A stretch of DNA of 64,000 bases. Source: PALG01 sp964495885 (lineage in GTDB: Bacteria; Bacteroidota; Bacteroidia; Flavobacteriales; Flavobacteriaceae). A model generated the notes under the pieces. The model saw nothing but the letters and a program-made list of their open reading frames with translations. It did not search any database and was not told where the DNA came from. Positions 8,608 to 19,900 of this stretch are shown piece by piece. The position numbers and the translations under genes were made by a program. The DNA is taken from positions 1-64,000 of the forward strand of contig CAZBWO010000015.1 in the NCBI GenBank assembly GCA_964495885.1, in the 5' to 3' direction. The first letter of the stretch is position 1, and each line of letters starts with the position of its first letter.

Positions 8608-10158
8608 ATGAACAGAAAATTTATGAACTTTATGAAATCAATCTTCGCGGTTGCATTTCTATCTTTATTGACCGTTTCCTGTACAGACCTTGAAATTGAA
8701 GAAACTGATTCAATTGTTGCAGAAGGAAGTACAGTTTTCGAAGGGGTTGCTGATGTGGAAGCATCAATTACCAACCTATACAATGATGTCTATGGACAAT
8801 TAGGTGACCAAGCAAACTTCTTTGCACTAAACGAAGTTTCTACCGATGAAATGTTAGTCCCTACTAGAGGAACAGACTGGGGAGATAATGGTATCTGGCG
8901 TACCCTTCATACACACACATGGAGCCCAACTCACCAATACATTTTGAGCACTTGGAACAACCTAAACCAAAATGTATTTAGGGCATCACAAATTATCGAT
9001 CCTTTAAGTGAACCAACTGAAGCTCAAGCAGCTCAAGCACGTTTCGTAAGAGCCTTTAGTATGTTTTTTGTACTGGATTTCTGGGGTGTAGCTCCATATA
9101 GAAATCCAACCGATGGAGCAGATGTAGACCCATCTGTTCTTTCTGCTCAAGAGGTATATGATTTCATTATTAATGATTTGAACACTGCAATTCCTAACCT
9201 TCCTGAAAGAGGACCTAGTGCAGATAATAATAGGGCTTCCAAAGCTGCTGGTTATTATCTATTAGCTAAAGTTATTTTAAATTCAGAAAGGTATACAGGT
9301 AGTACTCCTGACTACCAAGCCGTAATAAATGCTGTAGATGCTATTACAAATTCAGGTTTTGCACTTGAAACTGGGTATTTTGATATTTTCAAGCAAGATG
9401 TTGACAATGAGACTATCTGGTATGCTAATACAAGTGTTGGAAATAGAATTTGGAATGGAATGCACTATAACCAAAACTCTCCTGATAATACAGGAGGAGG
9501 ATGGAATGGATTTTCAACCCTTGCAGAATTCTATGATAGTTTTGAAGGAGATCCAAACTCTAACAATGTTGGGGACGGACAAGAAGAGCGTCGTGGATGG
9601 GTTCCTGATGCATCCAATGCTAATTCAGAAAACCTAGGTATTGGCTATGGGTTCCTAATTGGACAACAATACAATGAAGATGGAAGTCAGTTAACTACTA
9701 GACCTGGGGCTCCTCTTGCGTTTACAAAAGAGCTTCCAGATATTCAAGGAAATACCGAAGAAACTGGAATTAGAGTAATTAAATACCATCCCGGTGACGA
9801 AGGAGGTTCTTTTAGAAATCATGAAATCGTATTCCGTTACGCAGATGCTTATTTAATGAAAGCAGAAGCTATGATGCGCATGGGCGGTGATGCTACTGCA
9901 ATGGTAAATGACCTAAGAACTCTTCGGGGAGCTTCTCCACTAGGAAGTGTTTCTGAAGCAGATATGCTAGCTGAAAGAGGTAGGGAATTGTATATTGAAT
10001 TCTGGAGAAGAAATGATATGATTCGTTTCGGCCAATATACCAGAGACTGGGAGTTTAAAGACCCTGGGTCTGTAGGTGATGTAAATAAAAATTTATATCC
10101 AATTCCAATTAATGCATTACTTTCCAACCCTAACCTGGAACAAAATCCTGGTTACTAA
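8608..10158 (+). CDS. SusD/RagB-family glycan-binding lipoprotein
   Basis: A 516-residue surface lipoprotein that closes over its SusC partner and captures substrate. From the ATG at 8608 the N-terminus is a lipoprotein signal with lipobox LTVSC (Cys25). The open frame begins at 8584, inside the end of susC, but the 8608 start gives a normal signal peptide. SusD hallmarks include RFVRAFSMFFVLDFWGVAPY, the TPR-like helical middle (RASKAAGYYLLAKV), FRYADAYLMKAEAMMRMG and the C-terminal ERGRELYIEFWRRNDMIRFG with a final NPNLEQNPGY. The gap to susC is 10 bp and a strong terminator follows, so susC-susD can form their own transcript. Confidence 0.97.
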   Translation: MNRKFMNFMKSIFAVAFLSLLTVSCTDLEIEETDSIVAEGSTVFEGVADVEASITNLYNDVYGQLGDQANFFALNEVSTDEMLVPTRGTDWGDNGIWRTLHTHTWSPTHQYILSTWNNLNQNVFRASQIIDPLSEPTEAQAAQARFVRAFSMFFVLDFWGVAPYRNPTDGADVDPSVLSAQEVYDFIINDLNTAIPNLPERGPSADNNRASKAAGYYLLAKVILNSERYTGSTPDYQAVINAVDAITNSGFALETGYFDIFKQDVDNETIWYANTSVGNRIWNGMHYNQNSPDNTGGGWNGFSTLAEFYDSFEGDPNSNNVGDGQEERRGWVPDASNANSENLGIGYGFLIGQQYNEDGSQLTTRPGAPLAFTKELPDIQGNTEETGIRVIKYHPGDEGGSFRNHEIVFRYADAYLMKAEAMMRMGGDATAMVNDLRTLRGASPLGSVSEADMLAERGRELYIEFWRRNDMIRFGQYTRDWEFKDPGSVGDVNKNLYPIPINALLSNPNLEQNPGY

Positions 10159-10179
10159 TTGGATCAACGCATAAAATCA

Positions 10180-10210
10180 AAAGCCACCATTAAAATGGTG
10201 GCTTTTTTTT
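10180..10210 (+). terminator. Intrinsic terminator after susD
   Basis: An 11-bp perfect stem, AAAGCCACCAT with ATGGTGGCTTT, has a TAAA loop at 10191-10194 and runs into eight T. It starts 22 bp after the susD stop. Because the large lipoprotein genes continue in the same direction, it probably makes susCD transcripts more abundant than downstream ones. Confidence 0.92.
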
Positions 10211-10283
10211 ATTAATCTTTTATTAATCTTTTTAAAGCTTTATTATCCCTAGGTTATCTTCCTAAAGTTTAGCTTTGCAAGCC

Positions 10284-13200
10284 ATGAAGTGGCTTGTAAA
10301 AAAATATAAAACCAAAGAAAGACCAACTTTTGGTTCCTTAATATTTATCTGGGGAGTAATAGGTATTTCTTTATCTATCATAAGTTGTTCAGATAAAGAA
10401 GAGACGCTTTTTGAATCAATTCCTAAAGAACAAAGTGGAATTGACTTTTCAAATACCTTGCACTCTACACCAAACCTAAATATCCTAAACTACATCTATT
10501 TCTATAACGGTGCTGGAGTAGCTTCCGCAGATTTTAACAATGATGGGCTACTTGATCTTTATTTTGTAGCTAATCAAAACCAAGACCACCTTTATCTCAA
10601 TCAAGGGAATTTCAAATTTCTTGATATTACTTCCACTATAGGAATTAAATATAAGAATGGGTGGACGAATGGAATAAGCATTGTAGATATAAACCAAGAT
10701 GGATGGATGGATATATACTTGTGCAAAGTTGGAAATCATCAAAACCTTGAAGATCATAACCAACTTTATATAAACCAAGGCGTAGGACCAGATGGTAAAA
10801 TTCAATTTATAGAGAAAAGCAACGAATATGGGTTAGCCTTCAAAGGCTATGCTACACAAGCAAGCTTTTTTGATTATGATCTAGATGGTGATTTGGATTT
10901 GTACCTTTTAAATCATAGCATAAATCCCAATCAGAACTACGGAAAAGGTGAAAACAGGTTGTTTCCCGATAAAGAATCTGGAGATAAACTGTATGAAAAT
11001 GTCAATGGTCATTTTGTGGATGTTTCCGAAGCAGCTGGTATCTTTCAAAGTAAAATAGGGTATGGCTTGGGAATTTCAATTAGTGATCTTAACAGGGATG
11101 GGTATCCAGATATTTATGTAAGTAATGATTTTTTTGAAAATGACTATTTATATATCAATGAAGGGAATAAGCGTTTTAAGGAAATTATCCATTCAAAGGA
11201 AAATTACATAGGGCACACTACCCATTTCTCAATGGGGAATGGTATTTCAGACATTAATAATGATGGGTGGCCAGATATTCTTAGCTTAGATATGTTACCA
11301 GAAGATTTGGAAACCTACAAAACTTCCGGGACAGAATTCAACTATCAAATCTATTCCAACTATTTAAAAAATGGATATGCTCCACAATACATGCAAAACA
11401 CCTTACAAATAAATAATGGGAATGGAAGCTTTAGTGAAACAGGACATCTAAGCGGTATTGCTGCTACTGAATGGTCTTGGAGCCCTTTAATTGCAGATTA
11501 CGATAACGATGGGGACAATGATATCTATATTACCAATGGAATCCTTGGCGCTACGAATGACATGGATTTTATCAATTTCATCGCAAACGATAACATTCAA
11601 CAATCATTGGATAAAGGAATGACTGAAAAGGAAATGGCCTTTATTTCAAAAATCCCCGAAAAGAAAACGGCTAATTATTTTTATGAAAATAAAGGAGGAA
11701 ATAAATTTGAAGATGCTACGGAAAGTTGGTTTTCAAAAGCACCATCGTTTAGCAATGGTGGAATTTATGCAGATCTTGATAATGATGGGGATCTAGACAT
11801 TGTAGTAAATAATGTAAACGAACCCGCATTTCTCCTTAAAAATAATACTGAAAAGTTCTTCCCTGAAAGAAAGCACTTGAAAATTTCGTTTCAAGGATCT
11901 TCAAAAAACAATTATGGGGTGGGAGCAAAAGTGATTCTTTTCCGTGAAGGAAAAGCATACCAAGTTCAGGAAAACTTTAACACAGTAGGGTTCCTATCTT
12001 CAAAACCTCCGATTCTTCAGTTTGGTGTTGATACGCTCAGCAGAATAGATTCAATGCATATTGTTTGGCCAGATCAAAAATTTGAAAAAAAAGTAAATAT
12101 TCAGACCAATCAAAACCTGAAAGTATCATATACAAATGCCTCTGGCAATTACCAGACTCTTCTGAATAAAGAAAATAGTTTACTTACTGGGGCTCCTAAC
12201 TTCTTCCCATTTGCGCACAAAGAAAACAACAACTTAGATTTTAACCGTGATCCCCTACTCCCCTTTTCATATGCGAATGAAGGACCTTCAATGGCTGTTG
12301 GGGATATCAACAACGATAACGTGGAAGAGCTTTTCATTACAGGTGCGAAAGGACAGGCATCTGTATTATTTCAAATGACAGAAGACGGTACCTTTTCAGC
12401 TATTCAAGAAGAGGTGTTTATAAATGACGCCCTACATGAAGACGTTGCCTGCCTATTTTTTGATGCAGACGGGGACGGTTTTCAAGATCTCATCGTTGGA
12501 AGCGGGGGAAATGAATTTAAAAAAGGAAGTCCGATAGCACCCAAACTTTATAGAAATTTAGGTGGTACCTTTGTAAAGGATACCCTTGAGTTTAAGGATA
12601 ATTTCATAAACGTATCCACAATAAAATCAGTAGACCTAAACAATGATGGATTTTTAGATCTCTGCTTTCTCTCTAATGCAGTGCCACAGGAATTTGGGCA
12701 CACCCCAAAACAATGGATTTTCCTAAACAATGGAAAAGGGCAATTTTCTGAAGCTACGACCTCTATTGCGCCAGCATTGGAAAAATTAGGCAACTGTAAT
12801 GACGCTTTGTGGATAGACCTAGATAATGATGGCTTTCAAGAAGGGATATTGGCAGGAGATTGGATGCCCCTAACCTTGCTTAAACACAATGGAACCCAAT
12901 TGACCCCAACAACCGTAGAAGGATTTGAAAATTCAGAAGGATGGTGGAACGTAATCAAAGCGGCCGATTTTGACAATGACGGTGATATAGATATTGTGGC
13001 TGGAAACTGGGGGCTTAATACCCGACTCAAAGCTAGTCCCGAAGAACCCATTTCATTATACAAAGCAGATTTTGATAATAACCAATCTGAAGAAACCATC
13101 ATCACCTACTTCCACAAAGGGAAGGAAACCACACTTGCTTCCAAAGAAGAACTTGTAAAGCAAATGCCCTTTCTCAATAAAAAATATTTGTCTTTCAAAG

Positions 13201-13646
13201 ATTTTGCAAAGGCCTCTATTACCGATTTATTTTCCGAAGAAAAACTTAAAAACTCCCTTCAAAAAAAGGTAGTTGAATTACAAAGCTGCTATTTTGAAAA
13301 TCTTGGGGATTTAAAATTTAAGAAGCGACCATTGCCCTTTTCGGCCCAAATATCTTCCGTAAATGATATACAGATAGATGATTTTAATAATGATCAATAC
13401 CCAGACCTGCTGCTAGTAGGCAATAATTTTGAAATAAGTACACAGTTGGGACGATTGGATGCCTCACATGGTGTACTTCTTTTGAACGACCAAAATGGAT
13501 GGTTTGAAGAAAAGAAAGGAGAAACACTAACCCTTTCTGGAGCTTGTAGAAAAGTTGTCAAAATATCCCTAGACCAAGAAGATTTTTGGATTGTTACCAG
13601 AAACAACCAATCGCCCTTAACCTTTAAAAAAATAAACCATAAATAA
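10284..13646 (+). CDS. Giant FG-GAP/VCBS repeat lipoprotein with ASPIC/UnbV domain (paralogue 1)
   Basis: A 1120-residue exported lipoprotein of unknown function. The track of acidic repeats (DFNNDGLLDLYF, DINQDGWMDIYL, DYDLDGDLDLYLLN and more) fits calcium-binding FG-GAP/VCBS blades of a beta propeller. Residues about 540-620 match the ASPIC/UnbV domain (YGVGAKVILF, LQFGVD, HIVWPDQ), and a second set of propeller repeats follows. The signal ends at lipobox SIISC (Cys35). I chose the ATG at 10284 over the in-frame TTG at 10275. A TAnnTTTG word (TAGCTTTG, 10270-10277) lies directly before the start and might be a promoter for a nearly leaderless mRNA. Two paralogues follow. A surface role in binding or processing glycan is inferred from the neighbours only. 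Confidence 0.9.
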   Translation: MKWLVKKYKTKERPTFGSLIFIWGVIGISLSIISCSDKEETLFESIPKEQSGIDFSNTLHSTPNLNILNYIYFYNGAGVASADFNNDGLLDLYFVANQNQDHLYLNQGNFKFLDITSTIGIKYKNGWTNGISIVDINQDGWMDIYLCKVGNHQNLEDHNQLYINQGVGPDGKIQFIEKSNEYGLAFKGYATQASFFDYDLDGDLDLYLLNHSINPNQNYGKGENRLFPDKESGDKLYENVNGHFVDVSEAAGIFQSKIGYGLGISISDLNRDGYPDIYVSNDFFENDYLYINEGNKRFKEIIHSKENYIGHTTHFSMGNGISDINNDGWPDILSLDMLPEDLETYKTSGTEFNYQIYSNYLKNGYAPQYMQNTLQINNGNGSFSETGHLSGIAATEWSWSPLIADYDNDGDNDIYITNGILGATNDMDFINFIANDNIQQSLDKGMTEKEMAFISKIPEKKTANYFYENKGGNKFEDATESWFSKAPSFSNGGIYADLDNDGDLDIVVNNVNEPAFLLKNNTEKFFPERKHLKISFQGSSKNNYGVGAKVILFREGKAYQVQENFNTVGFLSSKPPILQFGVDTLSRIDSMHIVWPDQKFEKKVNIQTNQNLKVSYTNASGNYQTLLNKENSLLTGAPNFFPFAHKENNNLDFNRDPLLPFSYANEGPSMAVGDINNDNVEELFITGAKGQASVLFQMTEDGTFSAIQEEVFINDALHEDVACLFFDADGDGFQDLIVGSGGNEFKKGSPIAPKLYRNLGGTFVKDTLEFKDNFINVSTIKSVDLNNDGFLDLCFLSNAVPQEFGHTPKQWIFLNNGKGQFSEATTSIAPALEKLGNCNDALWIDLDNDGFQEGILAGDWMPLTLLKHNGTQLTPTTVEGFENSEGWWNVIKAADFDNDGDIDIVAGNWGLNTRLKASPEEPISLYKADFDNNQSEETIITYFHKGKETTLASKEELVKQMPFLNKKYLSFKDFAKASITDLFSEEKLKNSLQKKVVELQSCYFENLGDLKFKKRPLPFSAQISSVNDIQIDDFNNDQYPDLLLVGNNFEISTQLGRLDASHGVLLLNDQNGWFEEKKGETLTLSGACRKVVKISLDQEDFWIVTRNNQSPLTFKKINHK

Positions 13647-13647
13647 T

Positions 13648-16600
13648 ATGAAGTTTCCAATCGTATCCATCGCATTTCTTGCATTCATTATTTTTTCCTG
13701 TGATAACAAGGAGAAGGATGCAGAAACGACAACCACTTCAGAGAAAAAACTTTTTGAACTCGTTGCTTCTTCAACTTCAAATATCACGTTCAATAATAAG
13801 GTAGAAAATCAGAAAGACTTCAATATTTTCAAATACCGCAACTTTTATAATGGCGGAGGAGTAGCTATTGGAGATATCAATAATGACGGACTCTCCGATA
13901 TTTATTTTACGGCCAACATGGGCAAAAACAAACTCTATCTTAACAAAGGAAATTTTGTATTTGAGGATATTTCTGAAAAAGCAGGAGTAGAAGGAAACAA
14001 ACCCTGGTCCACAGGGGTGGTCATGGTAGATATTAATCAAGATGGTCTTTTGGATATTTATGTAAGCAATGCCGGAAACATGGAAGGGGAAAATCATAAT
14101 AATGACCTCTATATTAACAACGGCGACCTCACCTTTACCGAAAAAGCAAAAGATTACAACCTTGCCGAAACAGGTTTTACTACCCAAGCTACCTTTTTTG
14201 ATTATGACAAAGACGGGGACCTTGATGCGTATATTCTTAACAACAGTAATATCCCGGTAAGTAGCCTAGGCTATGCACACCAAAGAGATGTAAGGGCACA
14301 GGATTGGAATGTTCCCAAAATGTTTCGAGGGGTGGGTGATATGTTACTTCGGAATGACGACGGGGTCTTTACCGAAGTTAGTGAAGAAGCTGGCATCTAT
14401 GGAAGTTTGATTGGTTTCGGACTTGGAGTCATGGTTAGTGACGTGAATAATGATCTCTATCCAGATATCTACGTTTCCAATGATTTTTATGAGCGGGATT
14501 ACCTCTACCTTAACAATCAAGATGGCACCTTCACCGAAGACATCAAAAATTGGACTTCGCACCTTTGCCTCTCGGCAATGGGCGTTGATATGGCCGATAT
14601 AAACAACGACGGAAATGCAGATATTTTTATTACCGATATGCTCCCCGAAGGAGATGAACGGGTAAAATCTGTAATGGAATTTGAAGGTTACAACGTGTTT
14701 AAACTGAAACAAAGCAAAGATTTCTTTCAGCAATACATTCAAAATACACTTCAGCTGAATAATGGTAACGGCACCTATTCTGAAATTGCCTATTTCAGTG
14801 GGATTTCTGCTACCGACTGGAGTTGGTCTGGGCTCATATTTGATATGGACAATGATGGCTTTAGGGATATTTATGTCACCAATGGTATCAATCATGACCT
14901 CACCGATCTTGACTTTGTAGACTTCTTTGCCAATGAAATCATTCAGGATATGGCGCTCACCGGAAGAAAGGAAGCCATTGATTCCATTATCAACAAAATG
15001 CCTGTGGTACCTGTACCTAATTATGCTTTCAGAAACAATAAAGACCTCACCTTTGATAATATGGCTGAAGCCTGGGGGTTGGGTGTTCCCAGCCTTTCCA
15101 ATGGTGCTGCTTACGGGGATTTAGACAATGATGGCGATTTGGATATTGTCGTAAACAACGTGAACATGCAAGCCTTTGTGTATCAAAACAACACCAATGA
15201 ATTGAATGATTACAATTACATTAAACTACAATTTGAAGGCACTGAAAAAAATCCTTTTGCCATTGGTACAACGGTTAAATTATATCATGACGGACAAACC
15301 GTCCTCCAGGAATTAATGCCTTCCAGAGGGTTTCAATCCTCCATGGAATACCCTATGACAATTGGGTTGGGGAATTCAAAAAATATTGATTCCCTTCGAG
15401 TGATTTGGCCGAATGACAAAACCGCTACAATGGAAAATATTTCAGTTAACCAAACCCTTACCCTAAAACAAAGTGAAGCTACCGAAACTTATCGCATACC
15501 GAAAAATAAAACCCAAAAAACATTATTAAGTGAGTTGCCTAACAACCAATTGGCCAAGCATGAAGAAAACAACTACAATGATTTTGACTATGAAGGGCTG
15601 CTAGGCAAAAAGATTTCACAAGAAGGTCCCTGTGTGGCCATTGGAGACATCAATGGGGACGGCAATGAAGACATCTTTATTGGTGGTGCAAAAAACCAAC
15701 CGGGAATGCTGTACCTACATCGTGGCAATGGGGCACTATCACCTAAATACTCGGCAACACTTGCAAAAGACCAAACATTTGAAGATACTGCCGCTAGTTT
15801 CTTTGATGCCGATGGAGATGGTGATTTAGATCTCATGGTAGGCAGTGGTGGTAATCAAGTAGATGAGGCGCAACGTGAAACGATTAGACTTTATCTTAAC
15901 GACGGACTTGGGAATTTCACCAAAGTATCACTCCCCAATATATCGTCACTAGCCAATGTAGCAACACTGGCAGTGCATGACGTAGATAATGACGGCGATA
16001 TGGATGTTTTCATTGGTTCCCGAAGCATTGTTGGGGTCTACGGAATGGACCCTAAACATCTGTTTTTGGAAAACCAAGGTGATGGAACTTTTATAGACGC
16101 TTCCCAAAAAGTGGCTGCTACCAAAGCCAGCGGAATGATTACCAATGCCCAATGGGTTGACATTAATGGGGACACCCAAAAAGAATTGATAACCGTTTCA
16201 GATTGGGGTGCGCCAAGGGTATATACTTATGCAAATAGCAAACTTTCTGAAAAGGCATCCTCTCTTAATGATTTAAGCGGTTGGTGGAATATTCTCTACC
16301 CTACTGACATTGATGGGGATGGTGACCAGGATTTTATCCTCGGAAACCAAGGTAAAAACCTACATTACCGCCCTTCCGAAGAAAATAGAATGAAACTTTG
16401 GGTACATGATTTTGACAATAACGGAACCTTTGAACAAATCATCACCCAAACCATCAATGGAAAGGACATGCCCATTCATCAAAAAAGGGAACTTACCACC
16501 CAAATGGTGTCCCTTAAAAAGCAAAACCTAAAGGCTTCAGAATATGCAGCCAAATCTATTCAAGAGCTTTTTTCTGAAGGAGTATTGGCAAAAACCACGG

Positions 16601-16989
16601 TGAAAGAAGTAAATACTTCAGAAACCATTTTGGTCATTAATGATGGCAATGGCAACTTCACTACCAAAAAGCTTCCTTCCAGAGCACAACTTTCCTGTGT
16701 ATGTGGAATTACCTGTACAGATGTAAACCAAGACGGAAATATGGACATCATCATGGGCGGAAACAATTATGAATTTAGACCCCAATTCTCAAGGTTGGAT
16801 GCAGATTACGGAAGTGTGCTGTTGAACAACGGAGAAGAAGAATTTACATGGCAAGAATACAATACCAGCGGTTTCTTTGTAAAGGAAGAAATAAAAAATG
16901 TGAGTCAGTTTCATGATAAAAATGGAAAAGCCTATGTATTTGTTGCCATAAACGATGAAAAACCCAAAGTCTTTGAGATCAATCCTTAA
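13648..16989 (+). CDS. Giant FG-GAP/VCBS repeat lipoprotein with ASPIC/UnbV domain (paralogue 2)
   Basis: A 1113-residue lipoprotein with the same plan as its neighbours: signal peptide with lipobox IIFSC (Cys18), an N-terminal propeller with repeats such as DINNDGLSDIYF and DYDKDGDLDAYILN, an ASPIC/UnbV region at about residues 534-610 (FAIGTTVKLYHDG, MTIGLGNSKNIDSLRVIWPN), then more Ca-binding repeats (DVDNDGDMDVFIG, DIDGDGDQDFILGNQG). It begins 1 bp after the previous stop and its end lies inside the next gene by 35 bp, so the three genes are tightly coupled. Conserved segments such as SWSWSPLIADYDNDGDND in paralogue 1 and ATDWSWSGLIFDMDNDG here show common descent. The ligand or activity is unknown. 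Confidence 0.92.
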   Translation: MKFPIVSIAFLAFIIFSCDNKEKDAETTTTSEKKLFELVASSTSNITFNNKVENQKDFNIFKYRNFYNGGGVAIGDINNDGLSDIYFTANMGKNKLYLNKGNFVFEDISEKAGVEGNKPWSTGVVMVDINQDGLLDIYVSNAGNMEGENHNNDLYINNGDLTFTEKAKDYNLAETGFTTQATFFDYDKDGDLDAYILNNSNIPVSSLGYAHQRDVRAQDWNVPKMFRGVGDMLLRNDDGVFTEVSEEAGIYGSLIGFGLGVMVSDVNNDLYPDIYVSNDFYERDYLYLNNQDGTFTEDIKNWTSHLCLSAMGVDMADINNDGNADIFITDMLPEGDERVKSVMEFEGYNVFKLKQSKDFFQQYIQNTLQLNNGNGTYSEIAYFSGISATDWSWSGLIFDMDNDGFRDIYVTNGINHDLTDLDFVDFFANEIIQDMALTGRKEAIDSIINKMPVVPVPNYAFRNNKDLTFDNMAEAWGLGVPSLSNGAAYGDLDNDGDLDIVVNNVNMQAFVYQNNTNELNDYNYIKLQFEGTEKNPFAIGTTVKLYHDGQTVLQELMPSRGFQSSMEYPMTIGLGNSKNIDSLRVIWPNDKTATMENISVNQTLTLKQSEATETYRIPKNKTQKTLLSELPNNQLAKHEENNYNDFDYEGLLGKKISQEGPCVAIGDINGDGNEDIFIGGAKNQPGMLYLHRGNGALSPKYSATLAKDQTFEDTAASFFDADGDGDLDLMVGSGGNQVDEAQRETIRLYLNDGLGNFTKVSLPNISSLANVATLAVHDVDNDGDMDVFIGSRSIVGVYGMDPKHLFLENQGDGTFIDASQKVAATKASGMITNAQWVDINGDTQKELITVSDWGAPRVYTYANSKLSEKASSLNDLSGWWNILYPTDIDGDGDQDFILGNQGKNLHYRPSEENRMKLWVHDFDNNGTFEQIITQTINGKDMPIHQKRELTTQMVSLKKQNLKASEYAAKSIQELFSEGVLAKTTVKEVNTSETILVINDGNGNFTTKKLPSRAQLSCVCGITCTDVNQDGNMDIIMGGNNYEFRPQFSRLDADYGSVLLNNGEEEFTWQEYNTSGFFVKEEIKNVSQFHDKNGKAYVFVAINDEKPKVFEINP

Positions 16990-19900
16990 ATACCATTTCC
17001 TCTTCATAGGGTTATTACTTTTTTTTGGTTGCGAAACCAAAAAAGAAAAGGAAACCCCTACAACAGATTTGCTGTTTAAAGTGCTTCCCCCTGAAGAATC
17101 AGGAGTAAACTTTATCAATGAGGTAACCGAAACAGATTCCTTGAATATCTTAGATTACCTGTATTTTTACAATGGCGGAGGATTGGCGGTTGGAGACATC
17201 AATAATGATCAATTGCCAGATCTTTATTTTTCAGCAAATCAAGGCCCCAATAAGCTATACCTCAACAAAGGAAATCTTCAATTTGAGGATATTTCCGAAA
17301 AAGCAATGGTTACCGGAAATAGCTCATGGAATACCGGCGCTGTGATGGTAGACATCAACAATGATGGATGGCTTGATATTTACGTTTCGGCCGTAGTAGG
17401 CATTAATGGATTTGAAGGGCACCATGAATTATTCATCAACAACCAAAACAATACCTTTACGGAGCAATCTGAAGCATACGGACTAGACCTGCAATGCTTC
17501 GGGACTTCTACTGCTTTTCTGGATTATGATTTAGACGGTGATTTGGATCTATATATTCTAAATCATGCCGTACACACCCCAGAGTCCTTCGGAAGGGCTC
17601 AAATTAGAAACCAACGGAACGAACAAACAGGAGATCGTTTACTTCGCAATGATGGAAACATCTTCACCGATGTAAGTGAAGCCGCAGGAATCTATGGGGG
17701 CATCAACGGGTATGGTTTAGGGGTTTCCGTAGCAGATTTTAACCAAGACGGGTATCCAGATATTTATGTTGGCAATGATTTCCATGAAGATGATTATTTC
17801 TATGTAAACAATGGAAATGGCACATTTACCGAAAGCCTTAAGTCTTATTTTGGACATACCAGTAGATTTTCCATGGGGAACGATGCCGCAGATATCAACA
17901 ATGATGGATGGCCCGATCTTATTTCACTGGATATGCTACCGGAAGACGAAGTGGTGATTAAATCTTCGGAAGGGGATGATATGTACCAGACCCTTCAAAT
18001 GCGTACCAAACAATATGGATACCATTACCAATATAGCAGGAATATGCTCTTTACAAGTCAGCCACAACAACCGTACCTTGAAACGGCACTTTTAGATGGG
18101 GTTGCTGCCACAGATTGGAGCTGGAGCGCCCTCTTTGCCGATTATAATATGGACGGCACTATGGATCTGTTTATTTCCAACGGAATCCCAAAACGCCCGA
18201 ACAACAAAGATTATATTAAGTTTATCTCTAATGAGCAAATTCACCGCCAACTTAACAGTAGTAGATTGGTAGATCAGCAAGCCTTGGAAATGATGCCTTC
18301 CGGAAAAGTCCCAAATTATTTCTTCATGGGACGAAAAAACCTACCCTTTAAAGATGTAACAAAAGACTGGACGGCTGGCACCCCTTCTATTTCGGGGGCA
18401 AGTGCTTTGGCCGATTTAGACAATGATGGAGATTTAGACTTGGTGACCAGCAACAGCAATGAACTTGCTACGCTTTATATCAATCAAAGCAATGGAAGTG
18501 CCAAATATTTAGAGCTTCATTTTAAGTATCTGGATAAAAATCCCTTCGGGATTGGCACGAAAGTCTATTGCTATTCAAATGGTAAAATGCAATATAGGGA
18601 ATTGTATACAGCCCGTGGATTTCAAGCGTCCTCTGAACCTTTGGTTCATTTTGGGTTAGGAACAACCTCCACCATTGACTCCCTTAAAATTGTATGGCCA
18701 AACCATACACAACAGACCATATACAAAGTACAAACCAATCAGCAATTGGTCATTCAGCCGGAAAATACGAGTCCGTATTATTTTCAGCAAAATACCCCTT
18801 TACCGCTGTTCAAAAAAACAACAGACAATCTTGGAATTGAATTTACACACAAGGAAGATGCCCACACCGATTTCAACTTTCAGAAATTAATCCCCTATGA
18901 AACCTCCAATAGAGGGCCTGCAATAGCCTTAGGCGATTTTAACGGAGATGGAAAAGAAGACCTCTTTTTGGGCGGGGCCCACAATCAAAAAGGCGCTTTG
19001 TTCACAAAAAAAGGGAATGCCTTCCGTAAGGAAATGTATACGGTTTTTGATAATGATTCGGTAGCAGAAGATGTTTCCGCAGCATTTGTAAATCAACAGT
19101 TATGGGTAGGGTCTGGTGGAAACATCATTTCCCCTTCTACAAAAACACTCCAAAATCGTAGGTATACTTTACATAACAAATTACCTTCCAAAGAAAATTA
19201 TTTCAATACAAGTGTCATTAAAGAAAAAAACGGCTTTGTGTTTATAGGGAATCATTCGGCTCCTTATGATTTTGGAAAACCAACCCCTTCCTATATTATT
19301 TCTCCGGAAGGTGCAACCCAAGAAATTGATATGAAAGGAATGGTCACTGATGCCATTTGGGAAGATTTTGATCAAGATGGCAATACAGATCTTATTGTGA
19401 TTGGAGAATGGATGTCTCCTCTATTTCTGAAAAATACCGAAGGTTCTTTCTCAAAAACTGAAGTATTGGAACACCCCCTTAATGGTCTCTGGCAAGCCAT
19501 CACTTCATTTGATATTGATGGAGATAGTGACCAAGATTACCTGTTAGGAAACTGGGGGCACAATACTAAATTTAAGGCTTCACAGAATGCGCCCATGAAA
19601 ATGTATTATGCAGATTTTGATGAAAATGGCAACACCGAAACAGTTATTGCGATTGAAAAAAACGGAAAATACTACCCGCTTTTGGGACTGGATGAATTAG
19701 CTGGACAAATGGTTTTTCTTCGGAAAAAATTTACGAATTACAAGGATTTCGCTGGTAAAACTATTGAAGAAATCATGGGAGAAAAACTGGAGAAAGCAAC
19801 TGTTTTTGAGGTACACAACCTCGCTTCGGGATACTTAAAAAACGAAGAAGGGAAATTTAGCTTTCAACCTTTTCAAACGTCCCTACAAATAGCCCCTATC

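Noticed and set aside
10275..10283. TTG start for the first ASPIC gene
   Set aside because: An ATG nine bases later gives the same lipoprotein signal and avoids an alternative start codon.
14344..14895. A 183-residue minus-strand frame opposite the second ASPIC gene
   Set aside because: Calcium-loop codons (GAT, AAT, GGA) read backwards rarely give stops, so repeat genes create long antisense frames. No signal peptide or domain pattern is visible.
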